Assembly (NCBI RefSeq): GCF_036924715.1
Contig: NZ_JAZHSB010000001.1
Location: 5,571,001-5,635,000, forward strand
Length of the DNA stretch: 64,000 nucleotides
DNA from: Bradyrhizobium sp. AZCC 1721
Lineage (GTDB): Bacteria; Pseudomonadota; Alphaproteobacteria; Rhizobiales; Xanthobacteraceae
Direction of reading: 5' to 3'
Position 1 is the stretch's first letter. Every line of letters begins with the position of its first letter. Positions 7,638-16,616 of the stretch are shown here, piece by piece. The notes under the pieces are model-generated. The model was not told the DNA's origin and ran no database searches. It saw only the letters and a list, made by a program, of their open reading frames with translations. The translations under genes and the position numbers were made by a program.

Positions 7638-8882
7638 ATGACCCGCTTTAGCCGACGCACTCTGTTGAAGGCCGGCGCCGCTTTTGCCGGCGTATCCGCT
7701 GTCGGATCTCCCGCCATCGTCCGCGCACAGGCCGCGCGGATCAAAATCGGCCATCTGGTGCCGCTGACCGGTTTCCTCGGCGCGATCGGCAGCTACGCCC
7801 AGCTAGGGGTGAAGATGGCGGCGGAAGAGATCAACGCGTCCGGCGGCATCATGGGCAAGCCAATCGACCTGATGTCGGAAGACTCCGTCAACCCCGCCAC
7901 CGCCTCGACCAAGGCGCAGCGCATGATCGAACAGGACGGCGCCGTGCTCTTGTTCGGCGAAATCTCATCCGCCTCGTCGCTGACCATCATGCAAGTCGCC
8001 GAACGCAACAAGAAGGTGTTCTTCTCGACCGGCGCGCGCTCGGACGCGCTGCGCGGCAAGGATTGCAACCGCTACTCCTTCCATTGCGACATTCCCAACA
8101 CGGTGATGGTCAACGCCGTCGGCACCGCGCTCAAGCAGAAGAGCATGGTGAAGGGCAAGAAGTTCGTCACGCTGACGGCGGACTATATTTTCGGCCACGA
8201 CCTCTTGAAGGCGGCAAAGGCCTTCTTCAGCGCCAACGACGCTACCCTGATCGGCGACGAGCTGATCGCGACCGACGTTACCGACTTCAGCCCGTATCTC
8301 CTGAAGGTGCGGCAGGCCAAGCCCGATGTCGTCTGCTGCAACCTCGCCGGCAACCAGGTCACCAATCTCGTCAAGCAATATGCCGAGTTCGGCTTCCCCT
8401 ACCCGCTCGTCGGCTTCAACCTCAATACCGGCGACGCCTGGGCGATGGGCGAAGGCAATCTTTCCGGCACCTGGCCGACGGTCTGGTACCACACGCTCGA
8501 CAATCCGGCGTCCAAGGCCTTCGTCGAGGCCTTCAGCAAGAAATACGGCAAGCCGCCGGAGAACCATGCCTGGATCGAATACATCACGCTGAAAATGATC
8601 GCGCAGGCGATCACCGAGACCAAGTCGACCGAGAGCGACGCGCTGATCGGCTATTTCGAGAAGCAGACGCAGTTCGACATCATGAAGTCGCGCAAGGCGT
8701 ATTTCCGATCCTGGGACCATCAGCTCGTTCAGGAGGCCTATCCCTTCACGGTGAAGGCGAAGAACGAGATGAAGGACAAGTGGGACATGCTGGTGCTCGG
8801 CGAGGCCGTTCCGGCCGCGGGCGCCGACCTTGAAACAATCTACCCGACGAAGACGCAAAATCCCTGCAACATGAAGGCATAG
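7638..8882 (+). CDS. Branched-chain amino acid-type ABC transporter substrate-binding protein
   Basis: 414 residues; start ATG 7638 with GGGAGGAG upstream. The N-terminus SRRTLLKAGAAFAGVSAVG, ending near AIVRAQA, is a twin-arginine-like signal, so the mature protein should be periplasmic. The rest follows the LivK/periplasmic binding protein type 1 fold: IKIGHLVPLTGFLGAIGSYAQ near the N-terminus, AAEEINASGGIMGKPI, and the hinge segments VTLTADYIFGHDLLKA and KPDVVCCNLAGNQ. It is the first gene of a three-gene import unit; a strong hairpin separates it from the permease, which would favour binding-protein excess. The ligand is not predictable: this family takes amino acids, amides, urea and aromatic acids. 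Confidence 0.92.
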   Translation: MTRFSRRTLLKAGAAFAGVSAVGSPAIVRAQAARIKIGHLVPLTGFLGAIGSYAQLGVKMAAEEINASGGIMGKPIDLMSEDSVNPATASTKAQRMIEQDGAVLLFGEISSASSLTIMQVAERNKKVFFSTGARSDALRGKDCNRYSFHCDIPNTVMVNAVGTALKQKSMVKGKKFVTLTADYIFGHDLLKAAKAFFSANDATLIGDELIATDVTDFSPYLLKVRQAKPDVVCCNLAGNQVTNLVKQYAEFGFPYPLVGFNLNTGDAWAMGEGNLSGTWPTVWYHTLDNPASKAFVEAFSKKYGKPPENHAWIEYITLKMIAQAITETKSTESDALIGYFEKQTQFDIMKSRKAYFRSWDHQLVQEAYPFTVKAKNEMKDKWDMLVLGEAVPAAGADLETIYPTKTQNPCNMKA

Positions 8883-8918
8883 AAGCCCGAATCCGGGCGT
8901 CGGGCACACTGGCGTTAA

Positions 8919-8955
8919 CGGCGCCGGCACAGATCGGCCGGCGCCGCCTCTTTTT
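8919..8955 (+). terminator. Rho-independent-type terminator between binding protein and permease genes
   Basis: A perfect 10-bp stem, CGGCGCCGGC (8919-8928) with GCCGGCGCCG (8937-8946), encloses an 8-base loop and is followed by CCTCTTTTT. It sits 36 bases after the stop of the binding protein and before the livH-like start, so it probably works as a partial terminator setting a high binding-protein to permease ratio. Confidence 0.8.
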
Positions 8956-8984
8956 CAAGGTGCGGTTAGGGTCGCGGATCGCAG

Positions 8985-9860
8985 ATGCAGTTTGGATTCC
9001 TGCTTGAACAGGTGGTGAATGGCCTGGTGCTCGGAGGCTATTACCTCCTGATTGCGCTTGGGCTGTCGCTGATCTTCAGCGTCGGCGGCATCGTCAACCT
9101 CGCGCATGGCGCGTTCTATGCGCTCGGCGCCTACATTTCCGTCGAGATCACGAAGTATCTCGGCTTCGGCTCGGCGGTGGTGCTGTCGCCGGTTGCGGTC
9201 GCGCTGCTCGGCATTCTCTTCGAGCGCTTCATCCTGCGAAGGTTCTACGACGCCGACCCGATCCTGAGCTTGCTCGTGACGTTCGCCCTCGCCATGGTGA
9301 CTGAACAGGCGATCCGCATCATCTGGGGCGCGCCGCCGATCTCGGCCGCGATCCCGCGGGCGCTTCGCGGCTCGGTGTTCCTCGGCGATTTCCTGTTCTC
9401 GCGCTATCGCTTGCTCATCCTCGCCGTCGTCGCTGCAGTCCTGCTCGGTGTCTGGCTCTTGCTGCACAAGACCTCGTTCGGCCGCGTGGTGCGCGCCGGC
9501 ATCCAGCGGCCGGACATGGTCACCGCACTCGGCATTCGCTTGCAGCCCTACATGACCGCGATCGTCATGCTGGGCGTCGGCATGGCCGCGCTCGGCGGCG
9601 CCTTCTTTGCACCGATCACGATCGTGCATCCGGCGATGGGCGCCGAGATCATCACGGTTGCCTTTGTCGTCGTCGTGATCGGCGGCCTCGGCAGCTTTTG
9701 GGGCGTGGTGATATCAGCCCTTCTGGTCGGTGTCGTCAGGGGCATCACCATCCACTTCGCGCCGGCTGCCGGTGAAGCCTCGATCTATGTGCTGATGTTC
9801 CTGGTGCTCATGGTGCGGCCGCGCGGGCTGCTCGGCGAACGTATCGAGAAGTTCGAATGA
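8985..9860 (+). CDS. Branched-chain amino acid-type ABC transporter permease (LivH-like)
   Basis: 291 residues, strongly hydrophobic with about eight predicted membrane helices. Family landmarks: FLLEQVVNGLVLGGYYLLIALGLSLIF at the N-terminus, VNLAHGAFYALGAY, and the cytoplasmic loop GRVVRAGIQRPDMVTALGI that contacts the ATPase, then VVVVIGGLGSFWGVVISALLVG near the C-terminus. Its stop overlaps the next start by four bases (ATGA), indicating translational coupling with the fused permease/ATPase protein. It forms half of the inner-membrane channel of the importer. Confidence 0.93.
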   Translation: MQFGFLLEQVVNGLVLGGYYLLIALGLSLIFSVGGIVNLAHGAFYALGAYISVEITKYLGFGSAVVLSPVAVALLGILFERFILRRFYDADPILSLLVTFALAMVTEQAIRIIWGAPPISAAIPRALRGSVFLGDFLFSRYRLLILAVVAAVLLGVWLLLHKTSFGRVVRAGIQRPDMVTALGIRLQPYMTAIVMLGVGMAALGGAFFAPITIVHPAMGAEIITVAFVVVVIGGLGSFWGVVISALLVGVVRGITIHFAPAAGEASIYVLMFLVLMVRPRGLLGERIEKFE

Positions 9861-12391
9861 TGACGCCTGCCGCCAAATTTCGTCCGCTGCTGCTGGCCGC
9901 GCTTGCCGTCATCGTGCTGCCGCTCGGCCTCTATCTGCTCGGCCTGTCACTCAACACCGGCACGATGGTGGTGGCGCTCGCCATTGCCGCGATGGGGCTC
10001 AACCTCTGCATCGGCTATACCGGGCTCGTCTCGTTCGGCCACGGCGCCTGGTTCGGCATCGGCGCCTATGCGGCGGGACTGATCCAGCGCAACTGGTTCG
10101 GTGGCGACATCTTCCTGCCGCTGCTACTTGCGGCGATCGTCGTCGCCGTCATCGCGACCTTCGTCGGCTTCGTCATTTTGCGCCGACGCGGCGTCTATTT
10201 CTCGCTGCTGACGCTGGCGCTGTCGGCGCTGACCTATACCATCGCTTTTCGCTGGACCGCGGTAACCGGCGGCGAGGACGGTCTCGGCGGCCTGAAGCGG
10301 GGCAGCATTGGCCCGTTCAGCCTCGATAACGCACTCAACTATTACGTCGTCGTCTCCGTACTCTGCCTCGGCGTGCTTTATCTCCTGCTGCGGCTGGTGC
10401 GCTCGCCGTTCGGCCATGTGCTGATGGCGATCCGCGAGAACCAGTTGCGCGCCACGTTCCAGGGCTATCCGGTCGAGCGCTACAAGCTCGGCGTCTTCGT
10501 GATCTCGGCGGTCGTGACCGGCTTTGCCGGCGGGCTGATCGGCTTCCAGAACTATCTGGTCTCTGCCGAGGCCGTTTCCGTGCCGTTCTCAGGCGAACTG
10601 CTCGCCATCGTCGTGATCGGCGGCATGCGCAGCATGCTCGGCCCGGCGATCGGCGCGCTGTTCTTCATCCTGTTCCGCGAGTTGTTTTCAATCTGGACGC
10701 CGAACTGGCTGCTCTGGTTCGGTCTCGTCTTCGTCGCCTTCGTGCTGTATTCGCCAGGCGGCCTCGTCGGCATCTGGGCGACACTCGTAAAGCGCTGGTG
10801 GCCGCCGCCGGAAGAAACCGCCGCGATGAGCAGGCGCAAAATCTACCAAGACCTGCCTTTACCGGCCTTCCTGCGGCCGAAAGCGCTCGAGGGTATTGTG
10901 CTCAACGTGCAAGGCGTCTCGAAGAGCTTTGGCGGCATTCGCGCGGTGACCGATGCGAGCCTCACCGTCGGCGCGGGCGAAATCCACGCCTTGATCGGGC
11001 CGAACGGCGCAGGAAAAACCACGCTGTTCAATCTGGTCTCCGGCCTCTATCCGACCGACAGCGGCACCATCAGGCTGAACGGCCGCGAGATCCAGGGTGT
11101 GCCGTCGGAGGCGATCTGCCATCAGGGGCTGGCGCGCTCGTTCCAGATCACCAACCTGTTCAAGGGGCTGTCGATCTACGAAAACCTCCGCCTGTCGCTA
11201 CAGGCGCAAAGCCCGGGGCGTTTCGACCTGTGGCGCGACATCGACCACTACAGGGATATCCACGCCGAGACCGCGGAGCTGATCAAGTTCCTCGGCCTCG
11301 AAGGCATCGAGACAATCGAAGGCGGCGAACTGTCCTATGGCGGGCAGCGGCTGGTCGATCTCGGCATCGCGGTCGGCTCCAAGCCGCAGGTGCTGCTGCT
11401 GGATGAACCACTCGCCGGGCTTGCCGCCGCCGAGCGCGAGCGCGTCTCGAACCTGGTCAAGAACATCGCCGCCAACATTCCGGTCCTGATCGTCGAGCAC
11501 GACATCGATCGCGTGCTCGGCTTCTCCCGCACCGTCACCGTGATGAACCAGGGTGAAGTGCTGATGACCGGCACGCCCGAGGCCGTGCGCGCCGACCGCA
11601 AGGTGCAGGAGATCTATACCGGCACCGGCGTTCCCGAGGTCGAGCATATCACGAGCGAGCAGGCCCGCGACAGCACAGCCCCCATTCTGCGCTTCGAACG
11701 CGTCAACACGTTCTACGGCAAGAGCCATATCCTGCACGACGCCACCCTCGACGTGCGCGAAGGGGAAATCGTTGCGCTGCTCGGCCGCAATGGCGCCGGC
11801 AAGTCGACGCTTCTGAAGACGCTCGCAGGCCTCGTGCCGTTGTCGTCAGGCGCGATCGAATATGCCGGCATGGACATCTCCCGCCTGCCTGCGCCCGAGA
11901 TAGCGCGCGCCGGCATCGGCTATGTGCCGCAGGGCCGCGGCCTGTTCGCCGGGATGACGGTACGGGAAAATCTCTCGCTCGGGCGTCTCGCGCGCAAGAC
12001 CGACGGCAGCAACGGCGTGGTGTGGGACGAAGCGCAGATCCTCAACTATTTCCCGCGTCTGCGCGAGCGCATGGACGTCGCGGCGGATTATCTTTCCGGC
12101 GGCGAGCAGCAGATGGTGGCGGTGGCGCGCGCGATGTCGGGCAATGTCAAACTCCTGCTGCTCGATGAGCCCTTCGAGGGGCTGGCACCGGCCGTGATCC
12201 TCGAACTGTTCAAGGTGTTCGACCGGCTGCGACAACACATCTCCATCGTGATCGTCGAGCACAATCTCGACCTGGTGCTGGCGCTCGCCGACCGCGTCTT
12301 CGCTCTGGAACGCGGCGCGGTGTTCCATCAAGGACCGGCGCAACCGCTGCTGACCGATCTCGAATATCGCAAGAAGATCTTGTGGCTGTAA
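9857..12391 (+). CDS. Fused LivM permease - LivG ATPase - LivF ATPase
   Basis: 844 residues in one uninterrupted frame, joining three polypeptides that are usually separate. Residues 1-325: LivM-type permease (MGLNLCIGYTGLVSFGHGAWFGIGAY; coupling loop PFGHVLMAIRENQLRATFQGY). Residues about 350-600: LivG-type ATPase with Walker A GPNGAGKTT near 383, signature LSYGGQRLVDLG near 491 and Walker B LLLDEPLAG. Residues about 612-844: LivF-type ATPase with GRNGAGKST near 642, LSGGEQQMVAVAR near 748 and LLLDEPFEGLAP. All catalytic motifs look intact, so both nucleotide sites should work. With the LivH-like permease and the binding protein it forms a complete importer. No internal frameshift or stop suggests an assembly error. 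Confidence 0.94.
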   Translation: MMTPAAKFRPLLLAALAVIVLPLGLYLLGLSLNTGTMVVALAIAAMGLNLCIGYTGLVSFGHGAWFGIGAYAAGLIQRNWFGGDIFLPLLLAAIVVAVIATFVGFVILRRRGVYFSLLTLALSALTYTIAFRWTAVTGGEDGLGGLKRGSIGPFSLDNALNYYVVVSVLCLGVLYLLLRLVRSPFGHVLMAIRENQLRATFQGYPVERYKLGVFVISAVVTGFAGGLIGFQNYLVSAEAVSVPFSGELLAIVVIGGMRSMLGPAIGALFFILFRELFSIWTPNWLLWFGLVFVAFVLYSPGGLVGIWATLVKRWWPPPEETAAMSRRKIYQDLPLPAFLRPKALEGIVLNVQGVSKSFGGIRAVTDASLTVGAGEIHALIGPNGAGKTTLFNLVSGLYPTDSGTIRLNGREIQGVPSEAICHQGLARSFQITNLFKGLSIYENLRLSLQAQSPGRFDLWRDIDHYRDIHAETAELIKFLGLEGIETIEGGELSYGGQRLVDLGIAVGSKPQVLLLDEPLAGLAAAERERVSNLVKNIAANIPVLIVEHDIDRVLGFSRTVTVMNQGEVLMTGTPEAVRADRKVQEIYTGTGVPEVEHITSEQARDSTAPILRFERVNTFYGKSHILHDATLDVREGEIVALLGRNGAGKSTLLKTLAGLVPLSSGAIEYAGMDISRLPAPEIARAGIGYVPQGRGLFAGMTVRENLSLGRLARKTDGSNGVVWDEAQILNYFPRLRERMDVAADYLSGGEQQMVAVARAMSGNVKLLLLDEPFEGLAPAVILELFKVFDRLRQHISIVIVEHNLDLVLALADRVFALERGAVFHQGPAQPLLTDLEYRKKILWL

Positions 12392-12403
12392 TACTCACCC
12401 GTC

Positions 12404-12472
12404 ATTGCGAGCGCAGCGAAGCAATCCATGTCTACGCTTGCGGCTCTATGGATTGCTTCGTCGCTTCGCTCC
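12404..12472. repeat. Palindromic interspersed repeat (about 70 bp)
   Basis: Left arm attgcgagcgcagcgaagc (continuing aatccat) pairs with right arm atggattgcttcgtcgcttc (continuing gctcc) around a short loop. I know this motif (cattgcgagcgnagcgaagcaatcc) as a very common intergenic repeat in Bradyrhizobium and Rhodopseudomonas. It lies between convergent genes and may double as a terminator. Confidence 0.8.
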
Positions 12473-12490
12473 ATCCGGGGAACGCGTCCC

Positions 12491-13492
12491 TCACGAAAGC
12501 AGGGAATCCTCCTGCGGCCGCGTGCGCGCGATAATCTCTGCCGCGCCCTTGTCGAGCAGATCGAGCCCAACGGCGCGACCGAGTTCGCGGGGGCGATCTG
12601 CCGGGCCACTCCGCGACACCTCGATAAAGCAGTCGCCGGCTTCATCCAGCACGGCGGCCGTCAGCGTCATCTCACGATCCGCCAACGTCGCATGGCCGGC
12701 GATCGGCGAGTTGCAGTGGCCGTTTAAAACCCACAGCACTTCGCGCTCGGCCTCGGCGCAGAGGCGCGACGAGGCGTCCTCGATCTTGGCGAGCCGGCCG
12801 CGCGTGACCCAGTCCTTCTCGACGCATTCCACCGCGACGATGCCCTGCCCTACCGCGGGCAGCATTTCGCGAACCAAAAAGTCATGGACGATACGCGATG
12901 CCATTCCGATGCGTTCGAGCCCTGACCTTGCCATCACCAGCGCATCCGCCGGTCCCACCTCGCCGCCATCGGGAAGCCGCTGCTTGTCGCCGCGATCGAG
13001 CTTTGCGACACGGGTATCGGCGGCGCCGCGGAAATGGATTACGGTGGCCTCGGGGAATAGCCGGCGCAGATAGGCGGCGCGTCGCACCGCATTGGTGCCG
13101 ATCTTGAAGCCTTTACCTTTCGATGCGCAAAACGCATCCAGCGAAAGGCCCGGACGCAACACCAGCGCGTCGTTGGCCGGATCGCGCGGCAGGGTCGCCG
13201 CGATGATTAGGCCCGGCGTCTCCTCGTTGCCGGGAACGTCCTTGAGCGAATGCATCGCCGCCTGCAATTCTCCGCCGCGCATGGCCTCGCGAATTTCGGC
13301 GACGAAGGCGCCGCCCTTGCCGCCGTGGCGCAGCAGCTTGCTGGTCTGGTCCTGGTCGCCGCGGGTTTCGAACTTGACGATCTCGACATCAAGCGCGGGA
13401 TCGGCCGCGCGCAGCAGCCGTGCGATCGCTTCAGTCTGCGCCAGCGCCATCGCGCTCTTGCGCGTGCCAATCTTCAAGGTCTGTCCGGACAC
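12491..13492 (-). CDS. hemC: Hydroxymethylbilane synthase (porphobilinogen deaminase), divergent type
   Basis: 333 residues; GTG start at 13492 with GGAGA upstream. The enzyme joins four porphobilinogens into hydroxymethylbilane in tetrapyrrole synthesis. Visible residues: KIGTRKSAMALAQTEAI at the N-terminus, the catalytic Asp in MHSLKDVP (about 84), and the dipyrromethane-cofactor Cys in NGHCNSPIAG (about 243). Several usually invariant blocks are changed: GTSSLRR is GTNAVRR, RGNVxTRL is RGAADTRV, and PAVGQGALGIE is PAVGQGIVAVE. Length is normal for the family. It stands alone, without hemD or other heme genes, which together with the divergence suggests a second, paralogous copy rather than the housekeeping gene. 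Confidence 0.87.
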   Translation of the reverse strand: MSGQTLKIGTRKSAMALAQTEAIARLLRAADPALDVEIVKFETRGDQDQTSKLLRHGGKGGAFVAEIREAMRGGELQAAMHSLKDVPGNEETPGLIIAATLPRDPANDALVLRPGLSLDAFCASKGKGFKIGTNAVRRAAYLRRLFPEATVIHFRGAADTRVAKLDRGDKQRLPDGGEVGPADALVMARSGLERIGMASRIVHDFLVREMLPAVGQGIVAVECVEKDWVTRGRLAKIEDASSRLCAEAEREVLWVLNGHCNSPIAGHATLADREMTLTAAVLDEAGDCFIEVSRSGPADRPRELGRAVGLDLLDKGAAEIIARTRPQEDSLLS

Positions 13493-13665
13493 AAGGTCTC
13501 CGTTCGATCACAACGATTGTCTCGAGCGTAGGGGATAGAGCAAGCGGTCCTCCAGAACAACGTCTTTGGCGGCGGGAAAACCGGCCGCTTGATAGCCGGC
13601 CCCTTCGGCCGCTCATCTCGAAGCAACCCATTGTGCAACAAAGCAATTTACCTGCCAGGAGGGCT

Positions 13666-15771
13666 TCAGCCTCTGCCATCCCCATCTGCCGCGACAACGA
13701 CGACACCGTCTCCCGCCTTAACTCCGTTCCCTCTCGGCAAGACAAACAAAGGATTGATCTCCGCCTCCAGTAGGTTCTTTCCGATCGACGTCGCCATGCT
13801 GGAGAAAGCGAGCATGGCGTCGACGAGAGCATCGACATCCGCAACGGGACGGCCGCGAAAGCCGCGCAGCAGCGGGGCAGACTTCAGCTCGTCGATCATT
13901 TCCTCCGCATCCCGCCGCGAAAGCGGCGCCAGTCTCACGGCGGTGTCCTTGTAAAGTTCGGCGGCGATGCCGCCCGTGCCGAGCAGGATCGAGGGGCCAA
14001 GCTGCTTGTCGTACTTGAAACCGAGGATCATTTCGATGCCACCGGTCACCAGTTCCTGAACCAGAAATCCCTCGGGCTTTCGGCCTGTCGCCGACAAAAA
14101 GCCTTCTGCCATACGCATGCAGATGGCTCCGGCCTCACCGGGCGCGATATTAACCGCCACTCCCCCGACATCGGACTTGTGAAGCACCTCGCGCGAGAGA
14201 ATCTTGATCGCGACGTTGCCGCCGAAATTCAGCGCAGCGGGCGCAGCTTTCTCTGATGTAGCGACACAGACCTCGCGGGTGATCGGAACGCCGAACTTCG
14301 CAAACAGCGCCTTGCTCTCATACTCGTTGAGAGGACCTGGCCGCAGCATGCTCTGGACATCGGCTCCAAACGCCGCGGGGACAGTCGGCGCGCTGACTTG
14401 CGGAGAACTCTTGTCGCGCATGCGCCACATGGCGGAAAACGCGGTGGCGCAGGCCTCTGGGGTGGCGAAAGTCGGTATGCCCGAGAGATTGAGATGCCTG
14501 ATCGCCTGCGGCGCGTGGGGACTGGCAAATGTCACAATCGGCTTGTCGGTCCGGGCGAAGCAATCGCGCAAGGGCGCGCCGACAATCTCTGGCTCGGTGA
14601 TCGAGGACGATCCCAGGATGACGGCAACCGCATCGTAGGAAGGACTTTCGAGCACGCTGTCGAGCACACCTCGAAAGTATTCGGATTTCACGCCCGCCAA
14701 GGTAACGTCGATCGGGTTTCGATCCAGCACGACATCCGGGATGTTCAGCGCCTTCAAGCGCTCGGCCGTCATCTGGTCCGGCGCCAGGGTCTCAAACCCC
14801 GCCAGGCCGGCCGCGTCGGCGACCAGGCTCGCCGCGCCGCCGGTTGATGTCACCACGGCGATACGGCGACCTTTCAGTCGCCGCCCGGAGCTTAATGCCA
14901 GCGGAATATCGAGCAGATCGGAGAATTGCAGCGCCCTGATGATACCGAGTTGCCTGAACAACGCATCGTAGACGGCATCCGATCCCGCGAGCGCTCCGGT
15001 ATGCGAGCTTGCGGCATGGGCGCCGGACTCGGATCGCCCGACCTTGAAGGCGACGATCGGCTTGCCGGCCTGCGCCGCCCGCTGCGCCGCCTGGCGAAAC
15101 TGCATCGGCTTGCGCAGGCCTTCCAGATAGAGCGCAATCACCTGCGTGGCGGGATCGTCGATCAGGTAGCCGACGAGATCGGATACATCGATATCGGCTT
15201 CATTGCCCGTCGCGATCAGTTTGGAAAACCCGATCCCCTGGGCCTCGGCTCTCGACAGCAGCGATCCGAGAATGCCCCCGCTCTGCGATACCAGCGCGAT
15301 CGAGCCGGGCACAGCCTGGCTGTTCTGAAGCGCCGCACTCGCCGACAATGCGATCCCATCGGTGAGATTGACGAGGCCGATCGTATTCGGCCCGAGCAGC
15401 CGCATGCCGCCCGCGGCGCTTTTCAACGCCTGCTGTCGCGCCATTCCGTCCGCGCCGCTTTCGCCAAATCCGCCGGCGAGCACGATGGCCGCCCCGGTGC
15501 CGATGGCGCCGAGGTCCCTCACCGCTTCCGGAACGCGCGCAGAGCCGACCAGAACGATGGCAACATCGGGCGCATGCGGCAACGACCGGATGTCCGGAAA
15601 GCAGGGATGGCCGGAAATCGACGGATAGCGTGGGTTCACGGGAAAGATTTCGTGCCCGTAGCCATGCTTTTGCAGAAAGGCGAGCGGACGGCTGGTCAAC
15701 TTGCCGGCATCGGCCGACGCGCCGATGATCGCCACGCTCTTCGGTCGGATCAAACGTTCCAGAGCGTCCAT
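13666..15771 (-). CDS. Acyl-CoA synthetase (ADP-forming type), fused alpha-beta
   Basis: 701 residues; AGGAGG before ATG 15771. N-terminal CoA-binding Rossmann domain (RPKSVAIIGASADAGKL), two succinyl-CoA-ligase-like domains with the phospho-His in SSHTGALAGSD near 257, and a C-terminal ATP-grasp domain from about 475 (GPLNEYESKALFAKFGVPI; NVAIKILSREVLHKSDVGGVAVNI; EAEINPLFVL). This is the layout of acetate/aryl-acetate-CoA ligases (ADP-forming) and of pimeloyl- or feruloyl-CoA synthetase-like enzymes. It activates an organic acid to its CoA ester. It sits eight bases after the enoyl-CoA hydratase stop in a run with a Bug-type binding protein, so it probably activates an imported carboxylic acid. 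Confidence 0.88.
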   Translation of the reverse strand: MDALERLIRPKSVAIIGASADAGKLTSRPLAFLQKHGYGHEIFPVNPRYPSISGHPCFPDIRSLPHAPDVAIVLVGSARVPEAVRDLGAIGTGAAIVLAGGFGESGADGMARQQALKSAAGGMRLLGPNTIGLVNLTDGIALSASAALQNSQAVPGSIALVSQSGGILGSLLSRAEAQGIGFSKLIATGNEADIDVSDLVGYLIDDPATQVIALYLEGLRKPMQFRQAAQRAAQAGKPIVAFKVGRSESGAHAASSHTGALAGSDAVYDALFRQLGIIRALQFSDLLDIPLALSSGRRLKGRRIAVVTSTGGAASLVADAAGLAGFETLAPDQMTAERLKALNIPDVVLDRNPIDVTLAGVKSEYFRGVLDSVLESPSYDAVAVILGSSSITEPEIVGAPLRDCFARTDKPIVTFASPHAPQAIRHLNLSGIPTFATPEACATAFSAMWRMRDKSSPQVSAPTVPAAFGADVQSMLRPGPLNEYESKALFAKFGVPITREVCVATSEKAAPAALNFGGNVAIKILSREVLHKSDVGGVAVNIAPGEAGAICMRMAEGFLSATGRKPEGFLVQELVTGGIEMILGFKYDKQLGPSILLGTGGIAAELYKDTAVRLAPLSRRDAEEMIDELKSAPLLRGFRGRPVADVDALVDAMLAFSSMATSIGKNLLEAEINPLFVLPRGNGVKAGDGVVVVAADGDGRG

Positions 15772-15780
15772 ATCGGCCTC

Positions 15781-16563
15781 CTAGCGCCCGGATTTGTCGA
15801 GGAATACCGCCACCGATTCCCGGTGCTCGGCAGTCGTGTAGCAGATCGCCTGGGCCTCGCGTCCCAATGCAAAGACCTGCTCTTCCGCCGTTTCAAACGT
15901 GCGGTCCATGATCCCCTTGGTCAGAGCGATGGCTGCAAGAGAACCCTTGCTGAGATCGCGCGCCCATGCGGCCGCATCATGCACGAGCGTCCCGGCCGAA
16001 CGCACGCGATCTGCGAGGCCAATCGCGATGGCTTCGGCCGAACCCACGGGACGGCCGGTGAAGATCATCTCCTTGGCGCGGGACAGCCCGATCCGGCGCG
16101 GCAGGAAGTACATGCCTCCGCCATCGGAGACCAGTCCGCGACGAACGAAGCTCATGCTGAACGCCGCATCTTCCGAAGCCACGATGAAATCGCAGGCGAG
16201 CGCGAGATCGCATCCGAGACCCGCGGCGGCGCCGTTCACCGCCGCAACCGTCACCTTCCCCATGCCGTGGAGTGCCGCGACACTGCGGTGAGTCTGCTGC
16301 TGTCTGCGCCAGCCGTTGAACGCCACCTTTCCGGCCGGCGCCTGCAGCCGATCGCGCATGCCGGAAATATCGCCGCCCGAACAGAACGATTTTCCATTGC
16401 CGGTGAGGACCACTGCCCGCACCGCCTCGTCGTTACCGGCGCGGTCGAACACGGCGATGAACTGGGCACGCATCTCATCGTTGATGGCGTTGCGCACATC
16501 CGGCCTGTTCAATCGCACGATGGCGACGGAATCCTCAACTGAATACTCGACCAGGCTAGTCAT
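15781..16563 (-). CDS. Enoyl-CoA hydratase/isomerase family protein
   Basis: 260 residues; AGAGG five bases before ATG 16563. Crotonase-fold motifs: VAIVRLNRPDVRNAINDEM near the N-terminus, the oxyanion-hole segment FCSGGDISGMRDR (about 63-75), and the second oxyanion block VNGAAAGLGCDLALACDFIVASEDAAFSMSFVRRGLVSDGG. The position of the usual second catalytic Glu appears to be Asp (GLVSDGGGMYFL), seen in several isomerase- or hydrolase-type members, so simple hydration is not certain. It is between the Bug binding protein and the acyl-CoA synthetase and probably handles their CoA thioester. Confidence 0.9.
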   Translation of the reverse strand: MTSLVEYSVEDSVAIVRLNRPDVRNAINDEMRAQFIAVFDRAGNDEAVRAVVLTGNGKSFCSGGDISGMRDRLQAPAGKVAFNGWRRQQQTHRSVAALHGMGKVTVAAVNGAAAGLGCDLALACDFIVASEDAAFSMSFVRRGLVSDGGGMYFLPRRIGLSRAKEMIFTGRPVGSAEAIAIGLADRVRSAGTLVHDAAAWARDLSKGSLAAIALTKGIMDRTFETAEEQVFALGREAQAICYTTAEHRESVAVFLDKSGR

Positions 16564-16616
16564 CGTTACCTCTCACCGGATGATGGATCTCATGGATGTC
16601 CTGGCGACGTTGCGGA

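Noticed and set aside
14926..16542. 538-residue plus-strand frame opposite the acyl-CoA synthetase and hydratase
   Set aside because: It crosses two real minus-strand genes and has no recognisable motif.
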